From positions 29,093,771 through 29,157,770 of the forward strand of contig CM029368.1 in NCBI GenBank assembly GCA_017165825.1: a stretch of DNA of 64,000 nt, read 5' to 3'. This DNA is from Hepsetus odoe. Taxonomy: Eukaryota > Chordata > Actinopteri > Characiformes > Hepsetidae. Of the stretch, positions 24,523 through 36,397 are shown in pieces. The notes beneath the pieces were generated by a model. The model did no database searches. It was not told the origin of the DNA and saw only the letters and a list, made by a program, of their open reading frames with translations. How positions within the stretch are numbered: the first letter of the stretch is position 1; every line of letters begins with the position of its first letter. The translations under genes and the position numbers were made by a program.

Positions 24523-26534
24523 CTCATGGCTATTATTCATCCCACCTAGGGTTTGCAGGAAGTTTTAAGGGAAGACATGTCCCTGCTGTGTCATCTACTG
24601 CAGACAATTCAAAGCAAAAGTTGCGATCAGAAGAATCGGGTTGGTGCCCTCTCGACCTTTCTTGCTCGCTAATGATCATGACTCACACACACCACAGGAT
24701 TCTGCAGAACACACCTTCCCCCTCGGCGTTTCTCTTCTCCAGCTCTCCGCAGCATGGAGGCGAATCTTCAGAGGTCTCAGCAAACCACTTTTAGTCACAT
24801 CTTCATACCAATTAAGCCAACTGTTGAGGGAATACCCGAATCAGCTTAATGTGGCGTCGTCTCAGACGACCTTGAGTCGGGATTCTCCTGGAGAATAACA
24901 TGGAGCTGCAATGGTTTTGAGTTTTCTGAACTGATCTCTCTCTCTCTTTCTCTCTCTCTCTCCCATTTTCTCTTTCTTTTTCATGTCTGCGTTAGTTGAA
25001 ATAAGACCACTCTAATTGGTGGGAGGTAGGGAGGGGGCACTGGGCTGTTGTGTAAGACCGAGACATCCACATTAGTCGTCCAGTAATGAACCTGTTGTTC
25101 ACCCCCCCAATCAGCAGGAGACGCTTTGAACCTCTTTAAAGCTGTAGATAAGGGTTCTGCTGGGACTGAAGCGAGCAGGGCCAGCGGGTGAATTCTTCTC
25201 GCCTGCTTGTATCTCTCAAGGTTAAGACTGAACTGCAAACTGCACTCAGAGTAGCTTGATCAAACAAAAGTGCTAATCCAAGAGCCCATGATCTGCATCT
25301 AACCAAAGGACTTGGTTAGAGGAAATCTGGACACATTTAGGTAGTTGGGGTCACAATGTGTACAAATGTATCCTATCTTTAAATCAGGAAATGGAAACAA
25401 TAATAAGCTAATTAAACCACCGCAATCACCTTAATAGCTGGCAACAACACAATTTAAAATAAATTCTTTGACCGTATCATTTGTAAAATGAACGATGATT
25501 AATTTGAATTTGATACCAGACTCGAGTCTGATGATCTGGAATGTAAATGAATCATAAATATAAGTATTATGTAATTAGCAACGTAATAATCATGCAGTGA
25601 CAATACAGTGAGGAGTGTTGCAAAACTACATTACACAAATGTTTTATTAACATATCATGCATGTCCTATATTATCTAACACAAAGTCCCATATGACCTTA
25701 CGTCCCGTAACACCTTAATGGGACGTAGGTGCTTTGCATTTCAAGGTTGCTGGGTTTAAACAAGTCATCATGGAGTCATGTTTGGCATCGTAAACATGAA
25801 TTAGGCTTGCTTTAATTACTCTCTCAGTGCTGGTAATTCGAAACGTTACGGCTCAGTAACTTGCTGTTCAGCAAGCCAATGCACCCACTCCACCTCTGAA
25901 GTAGCTGCAGGCACTGCAGTCTACACTGCAGAGGTATGGATCAACAGATGAAACTTTTTACGTCATTCCACCCAAGGAAAGCTCTGTGTCATCAATCCTC
26001 ACTCAAGATGGGGTAGGCCTATTTCAGTCGACTGCTTCCTCTTATGCAACAACACACCCCGTATTCACCCAGACCGTTATAATACACTTGCTGTGAGAAT
26101 GTAGTGTAAAATGTTTGCTCAGCAAGAACGTCTCCCACTAGTCTGACTGTGTCTTTGAAGCTGTGCAGGCAAGTTTTTCTAATCAACAGAAACAGGGACC
26201 ACAAAAATGAGTTACTTGTTGGTTCTTTATTATGAAGTGAGACAAAAATGCCCGGTGTCATTGTGCTTTACATTTTCCAAATGCTGGGCAAAAACCCCAG
26301 GGGGAAAAAGAACTCCAGAAATAAGGTCATTTGATTCTATACAGTCTGTAGAAATAATTGATCCCAAAGGACTATTTACAAGGCGTCTTGCAACAAACAG
26401 TTCCCTTTGTTCGTAATACAAAAACAGAGGTTCAACTAATACAAGGCCCGTCTACCTGAATCTCTAAGGTTTGTGCTACTATTTTTTCAAAAGAGAAAAA
26501 AATAAATAAGTTGTAAATGTTCTCGAAGAAGTGC

Positions 26535-27954
26535 TTTATTAAGGATAAGTCCGCCAGTCTCTGGCGTGAATCGAAGCGTGGCCCCATCAGCATGTTAGGA
26601 CCGTTGCAGCAGAAGTTCTAGAACTACAGCATTGGACAGCATCAGAATTTAAGCACTGGACAGTTCCAGAACTTCAACACTACACCGTTCTAGAACTTCA
26701 ACACTGGACAGCTCCAGACTTTAATCACTGGCCAGTTCTAGGTTTTCAGTCCTGGACAGTTCCAGAACATTAGCGCTGGGAGGTTTTAGAACAGCAACAC
26801 TGGACAGTTCCAGGACTTCAGCACTGGATAGTTCCAAAACGTAAGCACTCGGAAGTTGTGGAACTTAGCACTCGGCAGTTCCTGAAATTCAACTCTGTAC
26901 AGTTCTGCTCTAGAACTTCAGCGCTGCACAGCTCCCATGTGAAGCATTGCCTTGCAGCGCCGTCCCTCGTCCAGCTTGTTCGAAGGATGCACTGATCCGT
27001 GTGGAGCCTTTCAACTGGCAACACGCGCAGCCTACGTTCTAAAACTACGTTTAAATAAGAGGCAGGCAGTGCATAACCACTTACAAAAGACCTGAACCCA
27101 CCCCTCCCACTCGCCCCCCCACCCACCCCTATCCCAGCTGATCCACTAGTACTACACTGGCATTTCCCTGATATTGAATTTCCTTCATGACTACTAATGG
27201 TACTGGATAAAATGGTGATTAAAAATGCTATAGTTATTACTCAGTTATTTTTTTTAAAAATACCATGCATTATTGCTCTATAGTTTTAATGACTCCCAAG
27301 AAATATTGCCGACTGATGCTAACTAGATTTCCAAAATCCAAAACTTGATAAAATTGGCATAGATTTCATTAGAATTAGTATTATTATTCATTTTTTTGCA
27401 TGCAACAAATTTATAAAATGGCAAACAAAACTGAGATATTCAAAAAGTGGCAAATGCTTTGGCATATTAATGAAGAAGGCTTGGCAAAAGAATAATCCAA
27501 CTAAAGTGCAAAATGAACATATTACACGACTTGAGGAAAATAATAAATAAAGTACATAAATAAATTAATGAATAAATAGTTTTACCTCAATGCTGAACAC
27601 TTTCTGTGGCCCACTGGCAGCAGTACAACATTATCCAATACTTAGAAAAGGTTTGACCTTTGAGAAAGACAGACATTTTCAATGTCCTCTGAGTTTTGGC
27701 AGAACACATGTGTTACTACTTCGGCGGCTCTGTGGGGTGAACAGAGGGAGGAGGAGGAAGATATGCTTAGAAACTTAAAGTTAAGGTACATGCTTGTAAA
27801 TCCGTGTTTTCTCCAGTTTTGTTGGGGGTCCTTTTTTTGCAGGAAGGAAGAAGAAACAACAACAGAAAAAGAACGAGTTGTGCTGTCGTCCAAACCACAG
27901 TAGGTTTGACAGGAAGGCGTATTTATTGGAATCGGGGACAGTGAGTTCCCATCA
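26535..27954 (-). promoter_or_regulatory. scrt1 3' UTR / downstream flank with candidate poly(A) signals
   Basis: Sequence just past the scrt1 stop. AATAAA hexamers on the minus strand are at 27922-27927 (about 28 nt after the stop, unusually close) and at 26535-26540. If the distal one is used, the 3' UTR would be about 1.4 kb and would include the 24-bp minisatellite at 26610-26935. A C-rich run (27098-27134) and an A/T-rich stretch (27180-27590) lie in between. The extent is inferred; only the hexamers and repeats are directly seen. Confidence 0.4.
26610..26935. repeat. 24-bp minisatellite, about 13 degenerate units
   Basis: Units resemble cttcaacactggacagttcc plus four bases, with a period of 24. 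Examples start near 26661, 26685 and 26709. Most changes are substitutions; the last unit is slightly longer. A perfect 12-bp palindrome, agttctagaact, lies at 26613-26624. The array sits downstream of scrt1 and probably within or next to its 3' UTR. Confidence 0.85.
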
Positions 27955-29744
27955 TCACGCCTCAAGCGTGCCGAGGGGCGTGAAGGCTCCCTTGAAGCAC
28001 GCTGACTCGTAGTGCTTGTTCAGGTAGGACTTGAGTGCGAACGTCTTGTTGCAGCGTTTGCACTTGTAGTGCTTGAAGGCCGAGTGCGTCTGCATGTGCG
28101 CACGCAGGTTGGAGCGGTCGGCAAAGGCCTTGCCGCAGTGCGCACACCCGAAGGGCTTCTCACCCGTGTGCGAGCGCATGTGTCCCTGCAACAGCCATGG
28201 GCGGCTGAACGCCTTGCCGCACACGTCACACTTGTGCTTGAGGTCGTGCGTGAGCAGGTGCATGGCCATGGCCGGCATGGACACATACACCTTTCCGCAT
28301 GTGGGGCACTTCTTGGCCATCTTGCTGTCCATGCTGCGGTGCGTCTGCTTGTGGCGGCTCAGGTTGGACGAGGTGGCGTACGTCTTGCCGCACTCGTTGC
28401 ACATGTGCCGCTGCAGGGTGCGTGTGCCGCCCACCGCCTTCCGGCGTGAGCGCCCATCTGTGATGAAGAAGGCATCCACTGTGTAGCCCTCGCTCACTGC
28501 GTTGTCGCCATTGATGTAGCCCGACGACACCTCAGAGCGCGGGCTGTCGGGCTGGTCCGAGTCGGGCGTGCTGTAGTCCTCATGTATCCGCTCATAGATG
28601 GGGCTGGGGGAGGGCACCTTGACATGGTCACTTTCCCCATCGTAAACAGATGGGGTCATGTAGTCACTGATGTAACCTGAGTGCCAAAGAGCAACAGTTG
28701 AGCACTTTTGGAGAAAAAAGGTTGTCTACATTTACAGAGCTCAGCAATCTGTTTCACCCTTCCACCCACCTGCTCTCCCTTTTCTTGCTTTTTTTAATAT
28801 ATGATGCAAATGGAGGTGGGCTGAAAGACATGACTTCTTGTGAAGGTCTTTTTTTCTACATCACTACTCCCACTAAAAAATCAATAGCTCTCCATTTCAA
28901 TTAGCGTGCTAACCCATTTAAGGACAAAGAAAGGAGGGGTGGGGGGGGGGTGTGGGGGGGGTGATATCGCTTCAGTTATAATTGCCTTTGCAGTTGTGAC
29001 AAAGATCGAGCAGAAATGGGTCGATGTGCACCGTGCACGTCCACTTGCTCACACATGGCAGCCTGTTGTAAAAGCCTGATCTGAGACCAGGCGCGTGAAT
29101 ATTGCGAAAATGCACAAAAAAGGTGAGGTTATGCAAGTGTGTGTGCAGAGTCTACTGTAGCCTAGGGTATGTAGAGCGTAAATAATGGCCCTGAACATGA
29201 TCAAGCGTGCTTTTAATAGGCATCGAGCATGTGTGTGTGTGTGTGTGTGTGCATGCGTGTGTGTGCGCGCGCGCGCACAATTCTTCCACGGTGCACGCGG
29301 GACTGATTGTAAAAACCAAATCTAGAGCGAGGAAACCACACATGCCTCCTATTGTGCTGCAAAGGAACTGCTGGTGTGCTTAAAAGATCGCCCCCTCCGT
29401 GCAACACCTGAACACTGTAACGCCAAGGGGGGGAAAAAAAGTGCAGACTCGACAAAATCTCGGGCAAACAATGTGGTGCGCGTGCACGATCCGGGGTTGA
29501 GTTATCACTTTATCAGAGTCTAAAAAGGATGCATCCTTTCCAGACCTCAAATAGTAACTTTAACCTCCGCGCCTTTGTGCCCAGAGTGTGCGGTAGCAGA
29601 CAGAGCGAAGAAGACAGAAATGTGTTTACCTTTATCATGAAACCGAAGGCTGAGGTCAGCTCTGGATCTGCCATAGGAGCTCTCGAGATCGGCGGATGAA
29701 AAATCATCGAGCTTCACCTTTTTGACCAAGAAGGACCTTGGCAT
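27955..29744 (-). CDS. scrt1: Scratch family transcriptional repressor 1 (two exons: 29630-29744 and 27955-28676)
   Basis: Neuronal Snail-superfamily repressor that acts in the nucleus on E-box DNA. Joining the exons gives 837 nt (278 residues plus TGA). The protein opens with the SNAG motif MPRSFLVKK (residues 1-9), which recruits co-repressors in this family. A Scratch-type block follows (about residues 87-118, including GYINGDNAVSEGY and DAFFITDGRSRRK). Five zinc fingers come next: C131/C134/H147/H151, C162/C165/H178/H182, C188/C191/H204/H208, C216/C219/H232/H236, and C244/C247/H260/C265. The last finger ends in Cys, as in other Scratch proteins. KVKLDDFSSADLES near the N-terminus matches SCRT1 rather than SCRT2. 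Teleosts carry scrt1a and scrt1b, and I cannot decide between them. The protein is shorter than mammalian SCRT1 (about 350 residues) because the Gly/Ala-rich linker before the fingers is nearly absent. The start is fixed by SNAG, with A at -3. No frameshift or missing ligand is seen. Confidence 0.96.
28677..29629 (-). other. scrt1 intron 1 (phase 1, 953 bp)
   Basis: The donor reads AAAG|GTAAAC at 29630/29629 and the acceptor reads CACTCAG|GTTAC at 28677/28676 on the minus strand. The split glycine codon gives HDKGYISDY across the junction, as expected for Scratch proteins. A pyrimidine-rich stretch precedes the acceptor. The intron carries a G-run cluster (28935-28962, plus strand) and a GT/GC alternating tract (29230-29278). 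Confidence 0.93.
29230..29278. repeat. (GT)n/(GC)n alternating purine-pyrimidine tract in scrt1 intron
   Basis: GT repeats pass through gcatgc into GC repeats. The whole tract alternates purine and pyrimidine, which favours Z-DNA. Confidence 0.9.
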
Positions 29745-30073
29745 GTTTCAGGAGCAAAAAAGGGGGGAAAAAAAGGAAAAGGGGGGAAAAATTGAACCCC
29801 AGTAAGACCCGTCGGCTCCTCTCTCGCTCCTCATGCACTGCTGAGGCAAGGCAGCACAGTTTTTTTTCTTAGTCAGGCTTTAGATGCCAGCACAGGGTGA
29901 ACGCAAAAGCCTCGCAGCCCTTATTCAGCTCCTGCGCGGAAGCGCAACTTCAGCACTGGACAGCTCCCTTCCGCCAGCACCCGCAGCTGGACAGCTCCCT
30001 CCTCTCCTCTCTCTCAAGTTTTCACTGGGATTTCAGCCCCTAAACCAGCTCCGTCTGTGTCAGCGAGTTCGTC

Positions 30074-30076
<3 letters not shown>
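29745..30076 (-). promoter_or_regulatory. scrt1 5' UTR / proximal promoter region
   Basis: This is the unique sequence immediately upstream of the scrt1 start codon. It is fairly GC-rich and has no obvious TATA box on the minus strand. An oligo-A/G stretch lies at 29755-29790. Two copies of a ctggacagctccct motif occur at 29956-30000; the first sits in a longer match to the 24-bp minisatellite at 26.6-26.9 kb. The transcription start cannot be placed from sequence alone. The role is inferred from position. Confidence 0.5.

Positions 30077-30128
<52 letters not shown>
30077..30128. repeat. (CT)n microsatellite upstream of scrt1
   Basis: About 25 dinucleotides of CT on the plus strand, so (GA)n on the scrt1 coding strand, roughly 330-385 bp upstream of the ATG. 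GA tracts at vertebrate promoters can bind GAGA-type factors; no function is shown here. Confidence 0.95.
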
Positions 30129-30132
<4 letters not shown>

Positions 30133-30241
30133 GTGTTTTTTGTCCCTGGTTTGTAAATGTTCAGTCTGAGCTGAACACCATGTGCTGTGACCAATAGTGC
30201 TGTCGTTTGAGCACAGTCTCAAAGTGGGCCAACATCCCAGT

Positions 30242-30286
<45 letters not shown>
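30242..30286. repeat. (CA)n microsatellite upstream of scrt1
   Basis: About 20 CA units, roughly 500-540 bp upstream of the scrt1 ATG and just beyond the (CT)n tract. Confidence 0.95.
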
Positions 30287-30287
<1 letters not shown>

Positions 30288-32316
30288 GATGATTTAATGA
30301 CGTTGTGGCACGTCACCGATCTCCTTTTTTTCTTTCTTTTTTTATTCTTCAGCAAGTCAGCGAGTTCTTGGAAAAACATAACATGCCTGGGGTAAAAGCA
30401 GATTTTGCATGTGGCTCATTGCACAGTCCAATGGAAAGCATGCTTTCAATGTCTGATCCAATTTGATCAGAGGCGCTATGTTTGTTTGTATGTCTTTGTT
30501 TATTCATTTTTCCACTAAATTCATCCATCATTTCAACCCAGGCGTTTGGATTGACACATAATTTATGTAATAGATCATAAGATGAGAGGTGGTGAATTAA
30601 GGGAAGCCTGTGGTGGTTTATTGTGGGTAACTGCTTTATTTTTGTTGGTCAGTAAGGAATTTTTTTTTTCCTGAGTCACCCCCTCCCTCCCCCCCAATAC
30701 AGTGCATGCTGCCTACTGCACCGTGCTGTGTATGCCAACCAGCAGATCAAGCACAGACTGAGGCCTGGGGCTTGCAGGTCATTCTTTTACATCACTGTCT
30801 TCAAACCAATAGTTTTCTTCTCATGCAAATTCACATGGCACCAGAAGGTTCGTTTCCTCAATGATTCCTGCAGGAGCCATATGTGCACAATTAAAGCTGA
30901 GATCCAGGAGCAGCAGTGTCCTCTGCTGTCTGACATCATGTTGCTCACTGTTCAGTCCTGCCACGGGACGGCTGTGAAGGATGACGTGCTGCGTGTCCAT
31001 AAAATGATCTGAACACATTCGCAGCATGATTCACTTTTAGTTTAAGTTAAAGGAGCTTAGAAGGACATCACCGGTCTCCGGTGTATGGGACCTTTAAATG
31101 GTGGGACACTGTTGCCAGCCGTAGCAGAAGTCTGGGCAGTGAGCCGCCATGGCCTGGTATGTTTATTTGAGAGAAAAGGGCATGAGAGGAGAAGAAGAGA
31201 GAGATAGGAGAATGAAAAGGAGAGAGCAGTGTTCATGTGAACTGCTGAGTTCAGCAGTGGAAAAAAAGCCCAGAAAAACACACTCAGGCTTGTCTCATTT
31301 GCATAATAATAGTCTACGGTGTGCCGCAACGCTGAAACATCTTGTCGAGGTCCAAATCAAAAGAAGTCACTGGCATTTAATTCTCTCGTATGGCGTTTTC
31401 AATAGCAGGTATTCAAATCAGCATTTTCACAATTCCAGTGTGTAAACAAGGTCCTTTCCAGGGAGCGTTTACAAAGGACAAAGGAAAGGTCAGGCTGAAG
31501 GAGTTGTGCTTGTGTTTGTGTGTGTATGAGCACATAAATAACATCTCATAGATAGCATCCGGAATTCTCCAAGACGGTTCTGTTTCTTCAAGAAGACAAG
31601 CCTTAACCTTACACCGTTAAAGATGAAAGATATCAGGACAATCTCATGCCTGTGAAGAACCGAATAAACATCCCTAACAATCTTCTTTCGTTTATAGATT
31701 TCAACATATTTAACGTTTTTAAATTAGCACACACACACACACTCTGAAAATCTGAGCTCACACTCGTTTATACACTACATGGCCACTTGACCTTCATATC
31801 TATTGGAGCTTGCTGAACATCCAGGATCAAAGCCATGAGCATTAGCATGGAGTTTCTCACCACAAGCCTTTATTCTTTTTGGGAAGACTTTCTTTAAAAA
31901 AACGGTCAAATTTAGGTCCGTTCATTCAATGGACAGGCAAGCAATGATGTTGGAGGTGTTCAGTTGTTTTGAAGTCAGGGCTCCTCTCACCCGACTTGTG
32001 GAGACTATACAGGGCACAGTCATTCTGGACCAGAAGGTTTCCCAGAAGCTGTTGCCATAAGTTTGACATATTAGACTTTAAAATGTATGGGTGTATGTGA
32101 CGTACTCTGCACTGCTGGCAGCAAATGACATCAGACATTCTTCCATCCAGTCAGCTTTATTGCTGGGACTCTAAATACCATTTCCAGTAAATGTCTTGTG
32201 GCTAAGCTGACATGTAATAACATTTGAAATAAAGTGAGCTTCCTCCCATTTAACTACCAGTGTTTGTCTGTGGAGACCATATACTTGATTTTTTTGTTTT
32301 GCCATATAATGTATGT
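30287..32316. other. Upstream flank of scrt1, non-coding
   Basis: Unique sequence with no repeats recognised beyond short CA runs. It could contain distal promoter elements of scrt1. Confidence 0.4.
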
Positions 32317-32358
32317 ACACACACACATACACACACACACACACACACAAGCACACAC
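32317..32358. repeat. (CA)n microsatellite
   Basis: CA repeat with a single at interruption. Confidence 0.9.
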
Positions 32359-32464
32359 AAAATAATATGCAGTAGCCTTGCTCTTCCCAGTGAGGGGCAG
32401 CAGCAGGCCTGATGCCCTCTATAACTGCCATGGTTTGCCAGCAACAGTAACAGGCTAGCTGCAT

Positions 32465-32468
<4 letters not shown>

Positions 32469-32560
<92 letters not shown>
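32469..32560. repeat. (CT)n microsatellite
   Basis: About 45 CT units with one ccat interruption. Confidence 0.95.
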
Positions 32561-32562
<2 letters not shown>

Positions 32563-34439
32563 AAGGGTCCAGGCTGGGGATTTTGTGGCTCTGGATCAAG
32601 TGCATATGCCAACAGAGAATACACAGATGCTCTTCATAGTTCCTAGTATCCAAAATATTTTTTTTTTGTTAAACTGCTGGTTTGAACATCACATTCACAC
32701 CTGATTACTATGTTTCAAAGGATGAGAGTCATGTGCAATGTTTTGGTTTACTTACTGAAAATTGAATAAATGAACCATTAGTGATGAGAGACTGGATGCA
32801 TATGAATGCCTGTAGTTATTAGTTGTGCCACTTTAAAGTTCCAGATGTAATGTTTGCCACTGATAAGTGTTAAAGGGCATTTTGGTGTTGAGTGCTGCAA
32901 CTCTTAGATCAGATGTTTGTTTTTTGTTTTTTTTTGAAGTTATGAGAAATCCCAAAGAATGCAATCCTAGCAGATACTGAGACACAGAGAGCTCCTCTAT
33001 AGAGAAATTCAGGTAATAGGGATGGGAAGGTGCCAAACAGTACTTCAGAAATGTGTTTACAAAGCAAAAATGTTGCTACAACAAATAAGCAAAAAAAAAA
33101 ATATATATATATATCTATGAAAAAAACCCACTATTAATCATTTTGCCTTCACAGTGAGGAATAATGCCGTGTTTTATTCTTCTTTTTCTGCAGACTAAAT
33201 GACCTCGGAATACTGGTAAGGGTGCACTAACTAATCCACATGTAAACTCTTAAACTCCTACTAGTTTTAGGGAACTTTTTTACAGCACCTCTTCTCAGTT
33301 CTAATCCTCAGCTCATCTGAAGATGCACTCCATCACCCGGACATATTGTCTGAGTATAGAAAAACAGGTGGAGGAGCTATGTCAGCTGGTCCACAGAGGA
33401 TCATCAGATATGATAGAGGCCACCGAAATGGTCTCAGCCCTGAAGTCGCACAATTCTAAAAAGCGAGCTTTTGCTGAAGCCTGTGTTTTTTATAACACCT
33501 CGGTCCACATATGCAGATGCATTTTCTGAAACAGAGAGATTAAATGTGACGCTGATGTCCCCAGGAGATCCGTGGCACTGCACAAATCGTATCTCTGCAG
33601 TCTGTTAGTGCTGCTTATTAGATCTGACTTTCTTTGGGATAAAAGTAGTGGTGTTAACCTCAGCAATGTGGTGCATTTTTCCATTCTGGAGATACAGAGT
33701 GAGCCAGCGAGTGAGAACGAATTTGAAAAGAGAGTGAATTAGTATCTCTCATGCTGTATTTGCTATTTTCTGTTTGTCATTGTGCCTGATATTCAGCAGG
33801 TAATTTTCAATGATTGGCTATTGTGACACAGATTCAAACTAACAACATGTGAACACAGCAAGCTTTTTCCCAGGTGGAAAAAAATACTTGATGCTGCTGC
33901 CCTGTAGCTTTTGCTGTAGGTTTATGAAGGGTCTGCTTGATTCTTCATCTCATCCTCTGCTCCACTGCTCCTGAAGATAGGGAGCCCCCTCCAGAGCACC
34001 CCTGACCCCTAGCCTCCTGAACCCCCAGTGCTCCAGTGGTCATTAGAGATCGGCCTAGTAGGGGGCCACAAAAAAGCTTCCCCCCCACCCTCCACTCTCT
34101 ATAACATGTGCAAGTGCTCACATGTGGGGCTTCTCTTGAGAAAATCACCTATCATCCTAATCTGCGTGCCTCTTTTGACTTGAGAGACATTAATCTTATT
34201 TGTCATAACCAGTCTCTGGGGAGCAGACCTCACCGGCCCGACCCCTATGTTTGGCTGGGGGATGGGAGGTGCCGTTGTCCCGTATCTCACCAAGCACACT
34301 CCCTGAAGCTAATTTGATGTGAAAGTTAAAGAGGCCAAAATGGGGACAAAGGCGACATTATGCAGATTCCTGTTTGATTTTCATTTGCACCCTTTTGCCC
34401 CCCCCCCCGCAGCTTCCTTTCTTTTCTTCTCTGCCTTTT
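32561..34439. other. Non-coding stretch
   Basis: No coding motif. The 34100-34330 part is unique and contains ttaatcttatttgtcataac; it may belong to the adjacent candidate regulatory block. Confidence 0.4.
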
Positions 34440-35110
34440 CTAGGTTCTTTGGATAGAGGGCTGAGGTGATTAGGAAAGTAGAGCCAGGCAGCCGAGCAGA
34501 TGAAGCTGCTTTGGCTCACTGATTGTAGACAGGTCTGCCAGCCCTCTTCTTATGGAGCCATCACCTGGCTAATTGCACTATATTGCTTGTTGCTGAAGCT
34601 TAATTATGGTTAGAAACACTGCAAAACCGTGGACAATGAAAAGGCAAGATATTCTTGATGTCTGTGGAACACTGGGGCTTTCAGCGTGATCCAGAATCAA
34701 AGGAGGTGAAGGAAATGAGAACCAGAGGCTTTTTATGCTGTATCAAAGGCTAGTAAAGTACTCATATGCACAAGCACATGCAGCTTACTGACAGTAAGAA
34801 GCAGCCATTAGAACGAACCCTTGGCAGGATCTGACGGCCAGATCATATCTGCTCCCTCGCTTGACCTTTAATTGGGCCAGTGCTGTCTCAGATGCAGCCG
34901 CAGCATCATTAGATCAGGACTGGCTAGCAGAGCCGCTTGCCACCATTAGCGGACCAACAGGAGTGTGAAAGCATCCAGGTCGCTGGCTTTTAATGAAGGA
35001 CACCTAAAGAGATTAGGCTAAAGAAAAGGCCAACTGGTAAATTGAGGGTACACGTGTGGAGCGAGGAACTCTAACCTGTTTTCCATAGTGCCTATCAACA
35101 GGGGAATGGG
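34440..35110. other. Candidate conserved noncoding element cluster
   Basis: Dense unique sequence with homeodomain-type cores and other binding-site-like words: gcttaattatggttag (near 34599), ttgacctttaattggg (34861) and ccattagcgg (34942). No ORF. Resemblance to developmental enhancers is a judgement from composition only. Confidence 0.35.
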
Positions 35111-36377
35111 CCAGATTAGCATTTTTATTGCACGACAGCAAAAAAGGCCCAGCAGCCCCACCCCCCTCCTACCCAACCCCCTCTAGGCCACAATGGCTGG
35201 CTGCATTCCCCTCTTCCTCTCTGGTGCTTCCGTTGTCACCTGTCCCTCTGTCTCCCAGACAGGAGGATGGCACCTTGCCCCTGGCTCTTCCCCAAGCATA
35301 GGGCTGTTTGTGTGCGCACCTGTGTGCCTGCTTGTTTAGCTTGCGCAAACGTGGGCTTCTACAACATTTTGATAACCAGGGTGTGCAGGAAAGCTTCAGG
35401 GTATTTGGAAAAAAGACCAATTGTATCAAAGGACAGCTTGACGGCCGATGTAAGCCCAAGACATAAGAAGGGTGTATACATAAATCATTAGCACAGTCCA
35501 TGGCAGTCAGAGAAAGAGTCAAAAGGATAACACAAGACATGTCAGTGGACAGACATGAGGCAGGAATCTAGACACGAAGGCCCAGGAAGCAAGAAACTGA
35601 AGGCAAGAATGAACAACGACAAAAATGGCAAAAAACTCTGAAATTGGTCACTGCTGTCCCTTCACAGAAAAAATGTTCTAGATTTGCATCCCAGCCAGTG
35701 CAGCATGGGATCTTTCTGTGTGGAGCTCAGAGTTCTCCCAGTGACTGCATGGGATTCCTCTTTTGCTCTGGTGTCCTACAACAGTCCAAAAATATGAACA
35801 TCAGGTGTGTCAGGTGTGTGTGTGTTTAAGAATTTAAAAAACAAGGAACATCTCTAAAAGAAGGTCAGTGAAGAATATTCACCTTCATCTAGGTCATAAT
35901 ACAGCAGTCTAGGTGCACTAAACACAACTTGCTGAAGCAGGTGGGAACTATGCAGAAACACGGAAGCCCAGTGAGGGACATCCATGTTTCCCAGCTGATG
36001 ATGAGGAGGGTGCAAAGACTTCATGCGACAGAGCCACGGCAGGGCTTCAGTGACAGAATGAAAATGATTTCCTGTCTGCTACATGTTATTGGGTCATTAA
36101 GCATGGAGTTTAAACAAAATGTACAAATTTACAGGCTGCTTCAGGGCTAAGCTCTGATGCGTGTTTTACATGCATATAAAATCCATGTCTGCTAGACATC
36201 AGCAGTGAGCCAGTCTGCTGTGTGTTTTATTTGACAGCCAGCATTTACCAGTCATGCCTGAACCTCCTGCTCTGAATGCAAACACATACACACACAGTGT
36301 GAACGCAGCATGGCACGAGGGCCATGAACTGTGCTCAGTATACTTGCGTGGGAGCTCAGTTCCTCTCTTTGCACGTG
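35111..36377. other. Non-coding stretch
   Basis: Contains a C-rich run near 35155-35180. No recognised exon or repeat. Confidence 0.4.
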
Positions 36378-36397
36378 TGTGTGTGTGTGTGTGTGTA
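36378..36397. repeat. (GT)n microsatellite
   Basis: Ten GT units. Confidence 0.85.

Larger units (their letters stand above)
22271..26609. other. Non-coding stretch with three CA microsatellites
   Basis: No exon, SINE or LINE recognised outside the listed microsatellites. A CT-rich patch lies at 24938-24975. It may include distal 3' flank of scrt1 at its right end. Confidence 0.45.

Noticed and set aside
26613..26624. Palindrome agttctagaact as a steroid-receptor or heat-shock site
   Set aside because: It lies in a degenerate minisatellite and the units do not preserve the half-site spacing, so no specific factor can be claimed.
28012..28486. Plus-strand ORFs of 137-145 codons
   Set aside because: They are antisense shadows of the GC-rich scrt1 zinc-finger exon.
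32171..32653. Minus-strand ORFs with Arg-Glu runs
   Set aside because: They translate the (CT)n and (CA)n microsatellites.
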